DNA of 64,000 bases from Didymodactylos carnosus (taxonomy: Eukaryota > Rotifera > Eurotatoria > Philodinida > Philodinidae). A program made the position numbers and the translations under genes. Below the pieces are notes generated by a model. It made no database searches, was not told where the DNA came from, and worked only from the letters and a program-made list of their open reading frames with translations. This document shows positions 13,907-26,351 of this stretch, one piece after another. How positions within the stretch are numbered: position 1 is the stretch's first letter; each line of letters starts with the position of its first letter. The stretch spans positions 1 to 64,000 of the forward strand of contig CAJNOQ010000012.1 in assembly GCA_905250885.1 (NCBI GenBank), read 5' to 3'.

Positions 13907-14622
13907 TTAATGTAATTTCCATTTCTGATAAATACTTCCTCCGTGTTCATATTGTGTAAACACGTAGCTAATTTTTCTAATACAATTGATAATGAATAGT
14001 AGAGGGACGAGAATCCAAACACCATTAATACCAATAAAATAGCCATAAAAATAGATTTTATCACCGATTGGGCTATGAGAAAAGTCTTCTAAATATGCAT
14101 GCAAGAAAAACATTAGAGCACCATATAAGTGACATGTTGATATAATTAATATAAGTAAATATCTCATAGATGAGTGACGATAAATTAATAAAGTGGTTAA
14201 CAAACATAAAGGTCCAATAAGAAATGCTGTTATGGACTCGATACAAACGACAGTTAAATCACTTATAACATATCGACCATCGGCAATGGCATATTCTTTC
14301 CACGCTTGAGCGAAGATATTTAATTCACCTATTATAGTACGATGATGTAATCCAAAATAACCCTTAATGATTAACAAGCTGTCAGAGAATATCTATCTAT
14401 AATTGACGGACTTACTTCGAACACTAAATGCAAAATACCATTAAATGTAAACCAAAATAACTGAATTAATGTTGAAAATGATATGCTTCTCTTCTTTGTT
14501 AACCATAATAGAATGAAGAGCACAACTTGAAAACCTGCAAATAGTCCTAGGAGTGTTTCTCTAGTATACGTATTTTCAACATAATTGTTCAAAACCAATT
14601 TATTTGGCGTAAAAGGATGCAT
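13907..14622 (-). CDS. EBP: sterol delta8-delta7 isomerase (emopamil-binding protein)
   Basis: Two exons, 14622-14416 and 14362-13907, are split by a 53-bp GT-AG intron and give about 220 residues, close to the roughly 230 of vertebrate EBP. The enzyme moves the sterol ring double bond from C8 to C7 in the endoplasmic reticulum, a late step of sterol synthesis. The EXPERA-domain residues thought to act in catalysis are visible: the His and Glu of HLVFEGYF across the exon junction, the Glu of CIESITA, the conserved WKEYAIADGRY segment, and the Trp of GVWILVP. Four to five hydrophobic helices fit the family. The intron joins Glu to Gly exactly where the vertebrate protein has Glu-Gly-Trp, which supports the chosen acceptor over an earlier AG that would hit a stop. 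No neighbour is a sterol gene. Confidence 0.93.
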
Positions 14623-15910
14623 ATTTGTTACAGTATCCAGAATCGAAAAAAAATGAATCGGTTGGATAGTGTGTTTAATTGTCTATAACAGTGCAAAAGG
14701 TAGCAGATGTTCTAATATATTTTTATCTCACTAGACACACATGTAGCGAATAAAGCAGAGGAAATACAAAACAATTTTGCATTGTAGATCTTATGAGAAA
14801 CAAATTACATCAATTTAAAAAAATAAAAATTGATGGCTCTGCCTTGTATGCTTTCATAGGAATGTACTCAATGATTTTCTATTTGAAAAAGAATTAATTT
14901 TTAACGATATAATAAAGACTGGAAACATTCGGAAATACAGAATACTTACAAATCAGACAAATTTCCTTCAACACTTGTTTCCCGTGAAAGTTAGCACTAC
15001 GTTTTTTACAAAAAGTAGAGTAGTATGTAGACTGATGAAAAACAGCCTCCTATGTCGTGCACTTTTTTTGGTGGAAATAAATTTATTATATAAAAGTTTT
15101 AGACAAAACATATTTCGGGATTTTGGATTTCCGTTTTTGGATATTTGCTGTCATTACCACAAAATCTACCATTCTACACTTCAAAGGACGCTATTATGCA
15201 TATACAGGTAAAGACAGCAAGAATCCGCGAATTTTTGACCATTTCATATACTCTAGAAATAGAACTCTGATTTATCGGATGCGGAGTTATTGATTATGTG
15301 GTTGAGAATGCTGCAAAAAATACCATTCAGGGACTAATCTGAAAATTTTTTATGACTCGTCATATGACTCGCGACTGTTGACGATTTTCTTATAGCAATT
15401 CCTCGAAATTTGCTGATGCTGATGATAGTGAAAACCACAACTACAATAATTGTATTTTCTTTAAATTGTTTGCATTGAATTTCTGCATCACACAGGGTTT
15501 GATACATACAAGAAATAAAATCTCAAAACACAGAGAAATAAAACAATTGATTTCAGCTCTCTAATATTTCACAGCAACTATACCTAACAATTTAGGAATA
15601 TTTCTTTTTCGAATACGGCTAGATCATGGCGAAGTTTCAATAAAATCGGAAATGAAATTTTTTTTCGAGGATAATCTGCAGTTAATTTTGACTATAGTAA
15701 GTGATATGGCTGCATCTTATCCTGAGCCTGTATACAAAGACTGTATTCGCACCACGTTCCTTAGGTTTGTCTTAAGAATTTTTCATTCGATAAAAGTTAA
15801 GCCATACTTAAGTAAAATTTTTTATGGCACTTAAGTGTGACAAAAGTTAAGGCACCAATCCTGACCAAGAACTTGATTGTTTCTTTGTTATTGAATCGAT
15901 CTATATATCA

Positions 15911-16364
15911 CTGTAAATTTTAAAAAGGAAAAGTCCATGGTTTTTTCATCTACTTCACTTTGAATCACATATAAAAGTTCGTTCCATCATTGAGTAAGGT
16001 CTGTGAAGTATGTAGTCACGGGTTTTTCAACCCGGAAGCTGTCAGTCAGATCCGTGATATTTCATGCACTTTACACCTACTTTCACGGATCTGACTGACA
16101 GCTTCCGGGTTGAAAAACCCGTGACTACATACTTCACAGACCTTACTCAATGATGGAACGAACTTTTGTGTGTGATTCAAAGAAAAGTAGGTGGAAAAAC
16201 CATGGACTTTTCTTTCAACAGTTCATCAGCTGCGTGATCAGTTTGAGTAACTTCTTCACGAGTTCTTCGTCGTCAGATGAGCAATATTTCCACTCAGGTC
16301 AAATGGCCTCTGAAGTCCTTTTACATGTAGAGAATATGTGAACAGCGTCATTTTTTCAAATTTA
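15911..16364. repeat. long near-perfect foldback element
   Basis: Arms of about 135 bp face each other around a centre near 16070. The left arm runs from GGAAAAGTCCATGG (about 15927) through GTAGTCACGGGTTTTTCAAC; the right arm repeats this as reverse complement down to CCATGGACTTTTC at 16200-16212, with very few mismatches. Weaker outer ends, CACTGTAAATTT at about 15909 and AAATTTACAGTG at about 16359, suggest original termini, with about 130 bp of extra DNA in the right half. No protein is encoded. Arm identity this high suggests recent insertion or arm homogenisation. Confidence 0.88.
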
Positions 16365-16659
16365 CAGTGTAGTGACTTTACTTCAATCGAGCGTTCAGTT
16401 TCAGAATGTTTTTAGAAAGCAATAGTAACCTAACATACCTTATTAAATTAAGAATAACGACTGGCATCACATGAGTAGGATGAACAAAGAATCTTCTACA
16501 TAGTTGTTGGTCAAGATATACTAAGACCGAAACCTAGATCTGAGTTCACCACAACCAACGTAAACTCACGATGGCACTATTAAAAAAGCAGCCTTGAAAG
16601 AGATAAACGCTTAATAGGATTGGAGACTTAAGCTAGTAGCGTGGACGTTTCTTCTTTTT

Positions 16660-17048
16660 AACTCACACTTGGGTGATTCTTTCGAAGATTTACTACATTT
16701 ACATCGATCTTATCCGAATCGAATGGGATCTTCAGGACTAGTAAAACTCGAGTTTCTGAATACAAATATTTGTTAAATTTCCTATAGAGGAAATGTTTAA
16801 AATTTCGAGTAGTATCTAGCATAAAAATCACGACTCTCCGCGTTTTTAAATGACGGAACGGCAGATGTGGATATTTGACTGGAAGGGCCTTTGAGGACAC
16901 GACCTGGGGAGCACTTTGGCAACACTTTTAAAAATTTTAAACATGATATTTGTGCTCAGAACCTCGAGTTTTACTAGTTGTGAATATTCCATTCGATTCG
17001 GATAAGATCGATGTAAATATGGTAGATCTTCGAAAGAACTACTCACTT
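16660..17048. repeat. foldback (MITE-like) element
   Basis: Inverted arms of about 100 bp. The left arm contains CATCGATCTTATCCGAATCG (about 16702) and ACTAGTAAAACTCGAG; both recur as reverse complement at about 16965-17020. Arm identity is lower than in the element just upstream. The 180-bp middle has no frame of note. It is unrelated in sequence to the 15.9-kb foldback. Confidence 0.85.
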
Positions 17049-17115
17049 GAGCTTAATTATTATATGAAAAAAATGTAGTATGTCAATGATGATTAAGTTA
17101 AGCTAAAGGAAAATG

Positions 17116-17184
17116 CTGGAGGAAGATCGCTACAATCAATGTAAAATCTCACAAAATTATGTTGATAGTAGCGCTCTCCTCCAG
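17116..17184. repeat. short hairpin repeat
   Basis: CTGGAGGAAGATCGCTAC at 17116-17133 pairs with GTAGCGCTCTCCTCCAG at 17168-17184 around a 34-bp loop. It could be a very short foldback element or the remnant of one. It belongs to the same repeat cluster as the two larger foldbacks just upstream. Confidence 0.6.
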
Positions 17185-18191
17185 AGTTTCTCTTCTGACT
17201 TATCTTAACCATCAATGATCGTGCGCAAAATATCGAAAAATGACCGAAAGATGTTTCTTCTGCCAATCAAAACAGGCAATAAGCACAGGATACACCTGAA
17301 GGGAGTTAAGCAAAAGACAATTCATAGTCAGACCTTACTGCTAAATATACAGGATTCTTTAGAATTTAATACATCGATTGAATTCTACAGGGTGAACTAA
17401 TTTACGATGTGACATAAACTGCAAACGAAAATCTCCTATTAGTCGCAGTAAAAATAGATAAAATAGAATAATACGCGAAGAAACATACCTAAAAAGATAA
17501 TTAAGTATAGACAATGTATCAGAACCAATTCTAGAGACTGAGAATTTAGAAAAACCTCAGAATCTCTTAGTTTTAGTTGTTGTCTTTTCTAAACGATGAA
17601 TGAGGATAAAGATCTCTAAAGACTTTCCAGAATACTTTTCTATCTTCTCCTGAGATCTGAGATGGTCGATGTTCAATCGAAGATTTTGAGCAATAGCGAC
17701 TGCTATCATGTTCTAGAAGCAAAACAATATCACAAGTATTAATGGATTAAATTAAATATAGTACAGAGCTGTACTGAAATCGAGAGTGAATGGTGGATTC
17801 GAAGAATATGTAAATAGAAAAGTTTTAACTTTCACCAACAAAACCTTGTCTTGGCGTTTTCTCCATTCATTCGCATCCATCGGGAAAATTCAGCAGGTCG
17901 ACCGTTGTTGAGAGTCATGAAAAAGTAATGGAGTTTTGCAACTTAAATTAAAGAAGAAAATAGATCACAACCGCGTCATTTATCTGAGAAAGATTATTGT
18001 AGTAGAAGGGCCGAGTAAATGAAGATCAAAGTTACTTCTGATTTTCCATATTTTGAATATTGCCAACTAGCGGCAAACAAGCTTCCCTATCGAAGCTTGA
18101 GAGTAGGCGGTAGTAGGGATGGACCTTCTTGCTATTGCATCATATATCGTGTGTTTATAATTGAATTTTAGTACAATCTGACTCACAAGCA

Positions 18192-18648
18192 ATGAATGAC
18201 AACGATTACCAAAGGGGATCTCTATCACTGTTCAAAGGCATGGATAACCCATGGATTGTCTTAATCGTTTTGTCGATATTTATTCTGATTTCAACTATTA
18301 TCGCTATCATTATATTGTATATATTGTGGAGAAGACATAAGCAACGCACTTTGTTTTACAATGAAAGTTATGTTTTAAATTCGAACCCAATTCAGTTTCA
18401 AAGTCACAGTTATTCAGGAAGACCAAAAAGTTATGAAACACAAGTGAGTGACTTGTGTATATAAAGACTACATGTTTTTTAGATGAAACATTATTTATTT
18501 TCTTATGAAATAGAGTATGAAAGTATATGTGCCTGATGGAACAGTAGACACAGATTTGGATGAAGTTCATGCCCATTTTACATCGAGAGATGGAATCCCA
18601 AGTGTTCATTATTTACGTCAGGTGGATAAAAACACAAGAAATAGATAA
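18192..18648 (+). CDS. single-pass membrane protein, unknown
   Basis: Two exons, 18192-18443 and 18514-18648, join in phase 0 across a 70-bp GT-AG intron and give about 128 residues. A short polar N-terminus precedes one strong helix at about residues 20-48 (NPWIVLIVLSIFILIS onward). RRHKQR follows directly, a stop-transfer signal that puts the C-terminus in the cytosol. The tail is Ser/Tyr-rich with several Tyr residues that could be phosphorylated or serve as sorting motifs. Exon 2 adds an acidic segment (VPDGTVDTDLDEVHAHF) and a basic end. There is no signal peptide and no known domain, so I cannot name it. Topology recalls small adaptors or Shisa-like tails, but that is only an impression. 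Confidence 0.65.
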
Positions 18649-19389
18649 AAATGTTAGCTGATCTAAAATTCAACAGTGGTATCCGTATAAAAACTAACAT
18701 GCGATCGACGACATGGACTTAATTCCAAAACTTTGCCACCTTCGACGTTGACAACAAACTTCTTTTTACTAAAAGCCCTATTTTATGCGAGAAAACACAA
18801 TTTTCGCCCCAAAATCGAGCTTCCTTCATATAAAAATTTGTGGTTCGCCGACGGCGGAGGATCGGCTAGCATCTGTGAAAATCGGTAAGTTCATGCAATC
18901 GAATCAGCAGATAAACTCAAACTCTTTAGTTCGTTATTTTCAGGAGCAAAGCTTATTTCTGATTGATGGCACTTAACATAACAATTCAATGATTCATCGT
19001 TAAACTAAATCCCTGGTTTTTCTTCCAACGAATAAATATAATTAAAAAGAAAAGGATAGTTCTTGAATCAACAATGCTCCCAATAGTCATTATAGTTTTT
19101 TTGTACAAATTTTCTCATTATTTCTACATAAATATAACGAAAGAATGAAAATCTCTGAAACATCCTTCTATGAAAGTAATCTCAAGTCGTACGGAAACGA
19201 CTTATATTATCTTCCTATGTTAGAAACTGTAGAAAGTTTCAAATGGACTGTTTTATTTACATTTATTCATTAAATTAAAAAAAGAAATTTTCCATCTGTA
19301 CAAACAATCTAATTAGAATCTTTAGGTATAAATTAATTACAACTAGACACCTGTGGTATATCCCTAACTATCAGTGCTGTTATCATTTT
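18649..19389. other. intergenic spacer
   Basis: About 740 bp between two convergent genes; it should hold both 3' UTRs. The 63-codon frame at 18785-18976 has no recognisable content. No repeat noticed. Confidence 0.55.
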
Positions 19390-20207
19390 TCAAATAACTT
19401 TATTCAAAACTCTGTGAAACGGTTTAATTGTCATCCAAAACGAATTGATTAGATCACTTTTTATCATTTGTGTATCATTCACTGTTTCAGTGATTGGTTT
19501 CGTGATATTATCAGTTGATAATATTGATGTGCATGCACTTGCTAACCAATCGAAACCTTCATCTAATCCTTGACCTGTTATAGCGATTGTTTCCTGCACA
19601 TGCCATTTTCGTATTCCATTGAATTTTTCCAGTCCAAGTTTTTCGATTAACTCCGTTTTGTTCACTGCATTCGGTAAATCTTGTTTGTTGGCCAGTATCA
19701 GCAATGGAATATCTTTTAAATCTTCGTCGGAAGTCATTTTATGTAGTTCACCTTTCGCTTCTTCCAAACGGTCACGATCATGACTGTCGACAACAAATAC
19801 AAGAGCATTTGTATTTTGATAATAATGTCTCCATAATACCCGCATGCTGCTTCTTCCACCAACATCCCATGCTGTTATATTAATATTCTTGAATGTTACA
19901 GCCTCAACATTCAATCCAATTGTTGGTATATTTGTTACAACCGCTCCTATTTTTGTCTTATATAAAATAGTTGTTTTGCCTGTAAATAAAGACAGACTCT
20001 AAGACATTCTATCAGCACTCAAGTAGCCTTTGTGGTGCAAAAGAAAATAGTTTGTTATAAAGATTCACTGATGGGAAATCTAGAACAACTGTATTTTTGG
20101 ACTTGGTCAATACAACTTCTCCTACCTGCTGCATCGAGACCACACAGAAGAAGGCGAACTTTTTCTTTTTTGAAATATTGTGAAAGCTTTGTCCATGTCC
20201 CACCCAT
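19390..20207 (-). CDS. divergent Arf-family small GTPase
   Basis: Two exons, 20207-20126 and 19979-19390, give about 223 residues, longer than the ~180 of Arf1 because of a C-terminal tail of roughly 40 residues. It starts MGGTWTKL, a possible N-myristoylation site. Guanine-binding motifs are complete: P-loop GLDAAGKTT split by the intron at its Gly, switch [11 protein letters not shown], and NKQD. The core ([20 protein letters not shown]) is clearly Arf-like. Switch II reads [10 protein letters not shown] where Arf1 has WDVGGQDKIR, so the Gln that helps GTP hydrolysis is Arg. GTPase activity may therefore be low or differently assisted. Arf proteins recruit coats and effectors to Golgi, endosome or plasma membranes; which Arf or Arl subfamily this belongs to is unclear. 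Confidence 0.9.
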
Positions 20208-23200
20208 TTTTACAGTAAGATTATTCGAAAATGATTATAGAATCACCATATATATGTACATATATATATATATAAATCAAAATCCCACATATTTACATGA
20301 TTTTAACTTTCTATCACTGCCACGTTAGATGCCACGTCGCGTGTAGTAGACAGGTATTGCGCAAGTATTGTGAAAGATTTTTTATTATTAATTCTTGTTT
20401 ACACAATAACCCTATTTGTAACACAAGAATATTTAAACAATTCAAACCAATCTCTAGAATTTCATGATGAAAAGTACTTAGACAATAATACTCATTTCCT
20501 CTGCAAAAAGTTGATGAGTCGCTGCTGACTCTATTTGTTTTAACCAAATTATCTGTACACTACCCCTACAGCATGACTGAGTGATTTGCAAATAGTTTCT
20601 ATACTAATTCATTCATAATGTCATCGTTTTCCTTCTATTTTCTGTTGGTCCTACTCAGTTGCTACTTCTCATTTCTTATGTTAACGAGAAACTGGCGTCA
20701 CCTATGATCACCGTTGATAAACGAATATTTTATGTTAGAAAAGTCTGAAAAAAAACGTTCGCTCTAAAACATGGAGCACATGCACTCAGTTTTAACCGTA
20801 CTTTGAGTACGTCCAGGTCGTACTAACAGCTACAGGACAATAAGAAATGGTATAGACAATCCCATCTGCTGCATTTATTCAATCTGTTCTGGCAAAACCA
20901 TGTTAAATATTAGAGTTATAATTTAACATGACCACGATTTCCCGTTCTTTGTGATGTTTTGAACTCTTTCGTTTGATACATTAAATGCGCAGATATTTTA
21001 TATTTGATCCTCATGGATTCACTTGGATCATATCAACAAACAATTTTCTTTTCTTTTAGAAAACTTTAATGTTAAGAGAGAAAGAATTCTTTAGAAAAAT
21101 AAGTTTCAATTGTCTAACTATTTAATATTGTAATATATGCAGAAAAACACTTTATTTTGTTTTTTACGATTAGATGTGCTCTTTATCTCCGAATGAAAAG
21201 AAATCTTTTTTTTGTTCTTCTATAGGAAATTATTTTATCTTGCTTTCTCGATTTTTTTTTTGCGTTAAAAAGGTTGCCTATGAAATAGCCATTACATTCC
21301 ACTTGAAATAGTGTTTTCTTTGTAACTCGATTTCTTTTAAAAAGATCAATAATGTAACAGCATTCTTATAGAGATGTTTTCTGTAGAGAGATCAGTCACA
21401 TAGATGAAAAATAAGAGAAAAAACATGCTCTTATGCGCAAGAGAAATAGTAGCAATATATCGTAATAGCCATACAATGGAAAATAATTTATGATTAGAGA
21501 GAGAGAGAAAGAGAGAGAAAGAAGAAAAATATATATTAAAGGGAAATGTGAATTTTTCTTTTTTTTTTGCATATGTTGAACAAAGTAAATTTTTTTCTCA
21601 TTTTTTTTACAAAATAAAACAAAGAATAGAAAAAGAGAAAACTCATACATTTTGTGTGTATGTGTGTTACATCTCAGTAACTATAATAATTATTATGCAT
21701 ATAGATGTTTATGTAGTACTAATATGATCATAGGCAAAAAAAAGAGAAAAATTAATTTTAGAGGGCGAAGGGCAACCAATATTGGGAAAACACATCTGAT
21801 AGAACCTCTTTCTTCATTCAATTTAAAGACAAATATCTGCTTTTCCATAAAAATATATGAGTAGAAAATTCTCAACTTAACGTGTGAGTATTCCGTAATG
21901 ATAATTAATCATTTAATCTTCTCATTTCTATATATAACATCGTTCAACGAACGAGCTAAGTAAAAGTATTTGAATTACTCAAAAAAATTAAAAAAAATAC
22001 CAGGAGTTATCTCGTCCCACGTAATATGATGATCATCTCTTTCTACAAATGTATAAACAGGGCAGGGGGAGGGGGGTGTTCAAGAAAAAAAATGTCACTG
22101 CTACTTTTCTGCGAATAGAAATGTAAAACAAAGTTTGTATCATTCTTATGTCATCGATGTCAAAAAAAAAAATGACTAGGGTGAAGTCTTTTTTTTAGAC
22201 TTTCTTTAAACCTAGTTACCATGTAAATAAATTGTCATAATGTATGATCTATCTTGCTAAAACTTCTGACTTTTTAAAAGTGTTTCATAAATAGAAGTAA
22301 TTGTCTGAGTTATAAATAACTGAGGATACTATATTACACGAATCCTTTGAATGTTGCCCTTTGCGTGACCGTCAATAAACAATTCTAAGTGTCATAACAA
22401 TGAAAAATTGTTGAATGCAACCGGAAAGAAAAACAGATGTTTTTAAACATTGTTTCAGTCAATAATATGCACAAAATAATGTTTCTTGTCTATTTACGAA
22501 AAAAATCATATTACTAAAACTGGTTTCGCGTAACAAAGTTACCGTAATAATACTATTCCGAAACTAAAGCTGAGAAGATAATAAATATTTATGACAATAA
22601 GTTGAATATTATAGGAATTTTTGGTACTGTGTGTTAAACACGTTGTTGTTATTGTTTTTATTATCTATTAGTATTGTCTATGCTCCTATGCATTCTGACA
22701 CCATACTATTCTTTTGACATTAATCGAGATTGCTGTCATTTATATTACATATGTATAAATCATTTCTTTTTTCTTCTTTTTTATCATGTGGCACAGATCA
22801 TCATCTGCACCTTTTCAAAATTAATTCTGTTGTAAAACTCTCCATAATGACAGATAGAGTTATTTTTATTGAACACAGTGTGAGATCAATGCAATAATAA
22901 TAATAATTTATATCTACTCTGTAGTAGTTCCAACCACTACAGCTGCTGTATTTTTTTTTCTCTCAATGATCTCAATCTTATATCCTTTTTTATTATTCAT
23001 GTTTACATGATGTGAGGCAGAAGAAGAAAAAGAAGAGGATGCATTGCTTTATTCTCGTTTAGGTCTACATACATATTATTTTCCTTTTTTTTGTATTCCT
23101 AAAGTGAAATGTTGCCTATTTGAAATCGATTGCAATATATTACTAGATTAAAAGTGTATATTATCATTATTATCAGAAAAAGAGGAGAAAAAAAAAAGAA

Positions 23201-24843
23201 CAAGAGAAAAAAGAAGAAAAAATTGTACTAGAATTGAACGACAAAAAGTATTCGGGAATGCAAACCATTTCACTATTGAGAGTTATCAAGGGTTTGTATG
23301 TGTGCATGTAGAAAAATGTGTCACTTTTTTTTGGTTTATTATTTTTTATAAATAGACGCGTATAGAAAAACGTGTGTTTTTTTCCTAAACATAACTCATC
23401 TCAAACTTTTTCTGCTATGTAATTATTTTATGTCATGGCTCAATTAGACCCAGAATCATATAGATAAGTATACTTCCGCATGATTACATAAGGTTTTTAT
23501 GAAAAAATTAGAAGGAATGTGCGCATGCCATACTTTATTTAATTTTCTCATTATTTCACTTGACTTAGGAGGTATAACACCAAATATATAAAAAAAACAA
23601 CTACAATAAACTGATCATGCAAGAAAAATGTTTTCCATCGATCGAAGGTGAGAATCTGAAAACATTTTTTATTTATTATTAATTATTTTTCAATTATAAA
23701 ATACAATTTTATATAGCAAATGTTCAGTCAATATTTCATTTTCAAAAAAGCTATACCCGTCAATTCGGAGAGGGAGAGGAAATGGAATATAGCCAGTTGT
23801 AGGAGAGCATCTATTTCCTTGTTTTCTTCTTTTTTTTTTTTTTTCATCTACAATTGAATGCTTTTCTATTCCGTGACATGAAAATCCAACATGCGCGCTG
23901 ACACTTTATATAATGAAAATCTTAATAGGAATAAAAAAAAGTGTCTATTCTGATTAGAAAGCATCCACAGATAACGTACACTGTGTGATTAGTCCATTTG
24001 TAAATGAGATTGGGTTAGTTTCTATAATCGAGTGGATCAAAAATTTATTGGCTAATAATTACGCACGTTATAACCGTTAGAGATTTAGTCAATTGTTGAA
24101 GTAACACAACTTTTTTTTATATATGAATGAATGTATATAATTTCTTCTGTTTTTTTATGACGCATGCACAGTCACAAAAAAAAAAACCTATGTTTGTTCA
24201 TTTGACAGAGAGATTTAACTGCACATCTTCTCATTACAATAACTTTTTCTTTAGTTTAAATTAATCCACATAAATTAATCTTATATATACATAGCACGTA
24301 ATATTACTTCAATACCAAAGTGGATAAAAAATGATATTTTGTAAAACTCATTAAGAATATATGTTTAAGTAGCGATAAAATAATAAAGATTCTCGTCAAT
24401 TTCTGAAACATATAATTCATCTTCTCAAACCATCATCTTCGTCTCTAAAGAAATGTTTTTTTTTTCTTCAAAACAGATAAATAAATGACCTCTCCCTCTA
24501 GATATAAAATAGGAATTGAAATATACAAGTATATAGTTAGGTATTATTTCTCTTTTGTTTTCTGCGTCAGAATAATCTTTAGAAAACATTTTTTTTAAAA
24601 AATACTTTTCAGCATTGATGGTCGTAGCAATAAAAAAAAAAAAACTCATTTATTATCACACATAATACTTTTCTTCTTTTTATTGTCAAAAAAAAGTATG
24701 GTGAACAAAAAAAAAAAAATGTAAAAATATATAAACGGGAAACGCGTGTGTATGCACGCTCATCTTTGATTTACAGTTTTTTGTACTGAAAACAGGATTA
24801 GATAGAGACTTTTTCAATTTCGTTATATATCATATTATACAAT

Positions 24844-24926
24844 AAAAACATTCATCACGTAGTTTTTTGATGATAAAATATACAATTAGATATCTACTAT
24901 AATAACTACGTGATGGTTTTGTTTTT
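24844..24926. repeat. short inverted repeat (hairpin)
   Basis: CATCACGTAGTT near 24853-24864 pairs with AACTACGTGATG at 24904-24915, and flanking A-rich and T-rich ends extend the pairing. The loop is about 40 bp. It may be a small foldback remnant; there is no terminator context in a eukaryotic genome. Confidence 0.6.
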
Positions 24927-26309
24927 AAAAAGTAAAATGATCTCTGTTTTGTCTTCTTGATAGACAAATGTGAAGTATAACTCAATACCTTTTTTTTTTC
25001 TTCGTTCACTTCTTCTAATTAATTTTTTGCAGTATTATACTATATTCCCATTAGAATTCTTTTTGCGTGTATGGCACTTATTGAACAGAAAAACGAAGTA
25101 GTATGACCATGTGAGATGAGAGTGTATTAAAGGTTAGTATTGTTTCAATAAGTTAGAAAAGATTAAAAATTTTATGAAATTTTGTTTCCCTTCTAATCAT
25201 AGAAATATAGATCGTTTAATCTTTTGTAAAACATAGTAGATTGATATTACCGTAAATTAATAACAGTGTCCACTGATGTGAGGAGTATTATTGAGTACAT
25301 TTAATAACGGTGGAAACCCTATACTTAGTTAAATAGAGAAGAATGTTTTTTTTTAAATTATTCATGTTTCTATAAGTTTTTTTAATAAAAGAACGACGTT
25401 TTTTCTTGTTTTTTTTTTTGTTGGTAAATATCCTTGACGTACCCTGAGAAAACCATAATGGTATCATCAACGGTCGATGATACACCATGTGTCTATAAAT
25501 TATAAGGCATTCTGTTAGTGTATGTGTACAATTAACATTTATGATCACACAAGTCAACTGAGAAGAAGAGTTCTTCTGGAAAAAGAAAAGCTATTTGCTT
25601 GTAGATTGCTAGAGTGTTTGATTATCTCTATATCATTGATCGTTGAAAATTAATATAAAAATGCATTGTATAAATATAATTGTAAATAATATATTTTCTC
25701 ACCTTTTCACTCATTGTTTTTTATTGCCGTTTTTGAATAATATATTATATCAAAAACGCAAGACTAATATTTAAGTCACATATTATCATTAAGTGGTGGA
25801 TATACAATAAGGAATTATATGATTAAAAATGGTGAGATGAACAATTTTCTAACTTATAATTTGATGTTGTTATATTAAAAATTTCCGTTTGTTCTTCTAA
25901 TTATATGACTTCTGGCAAAGATATTCTACACTAATTTTTTATTTAAATAAATTAATATAGAGAAAATAGATTAGTATCAGGTACTATGTTGATTATATTG
26001 ATTATTCATAATTTTTTCACATGTAACCATCTATTTATTTCTCTTTATGTTACTTGATCGCTGCATCAATCACTATAGATATGTATTTGGGTGTTAGTCT
26101 ATACCGCAAACAACAGACACATATAAAAAATTCTTTTTTTTTCTCGTTGGTTTCTCTCTTTCTCTCTACTCTTCAATCTCTAGCATCCGCCTTCCTTCAC
26201 CTCTCTGTCTAATTTGACATAGCATAGACATAGAAATCAGTAAATGTACTTGTGAATCTACTTCATAATATTGCCGTCACTCTTCTCTTCTTCCTATCTT
26301 CGTCTCTCG

Positions 26310-26350
<41 letters not shown>

Positions 26351-26351
26351 C
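26310..26351. repeat. TC dinucleotide microsatellite
   Basis: An almost pure TC tract about 560 bp before the start codon of the potassium channel. Pyrimidine tracts like this can act as GAGA-type promoter elements on the other strand; whether it does so here is not known. Confidence 0.85.

Larger units (their letters stand above)
14623..18191. other. repeat-rich intergenic region
   Basis: About 3.6 kb between EBP and the next plus-strand gene. It contains three foldback repeats, listed separately. Frames at 14975-15211, 15652-15834, 16150-16341, 16658-17046 and 17215-17400 are short; those at 16150-17046 lie on the arms of the foldbacks and are not genes. The EBP promoter should lie just above 14622. 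Confidence 0.6.
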
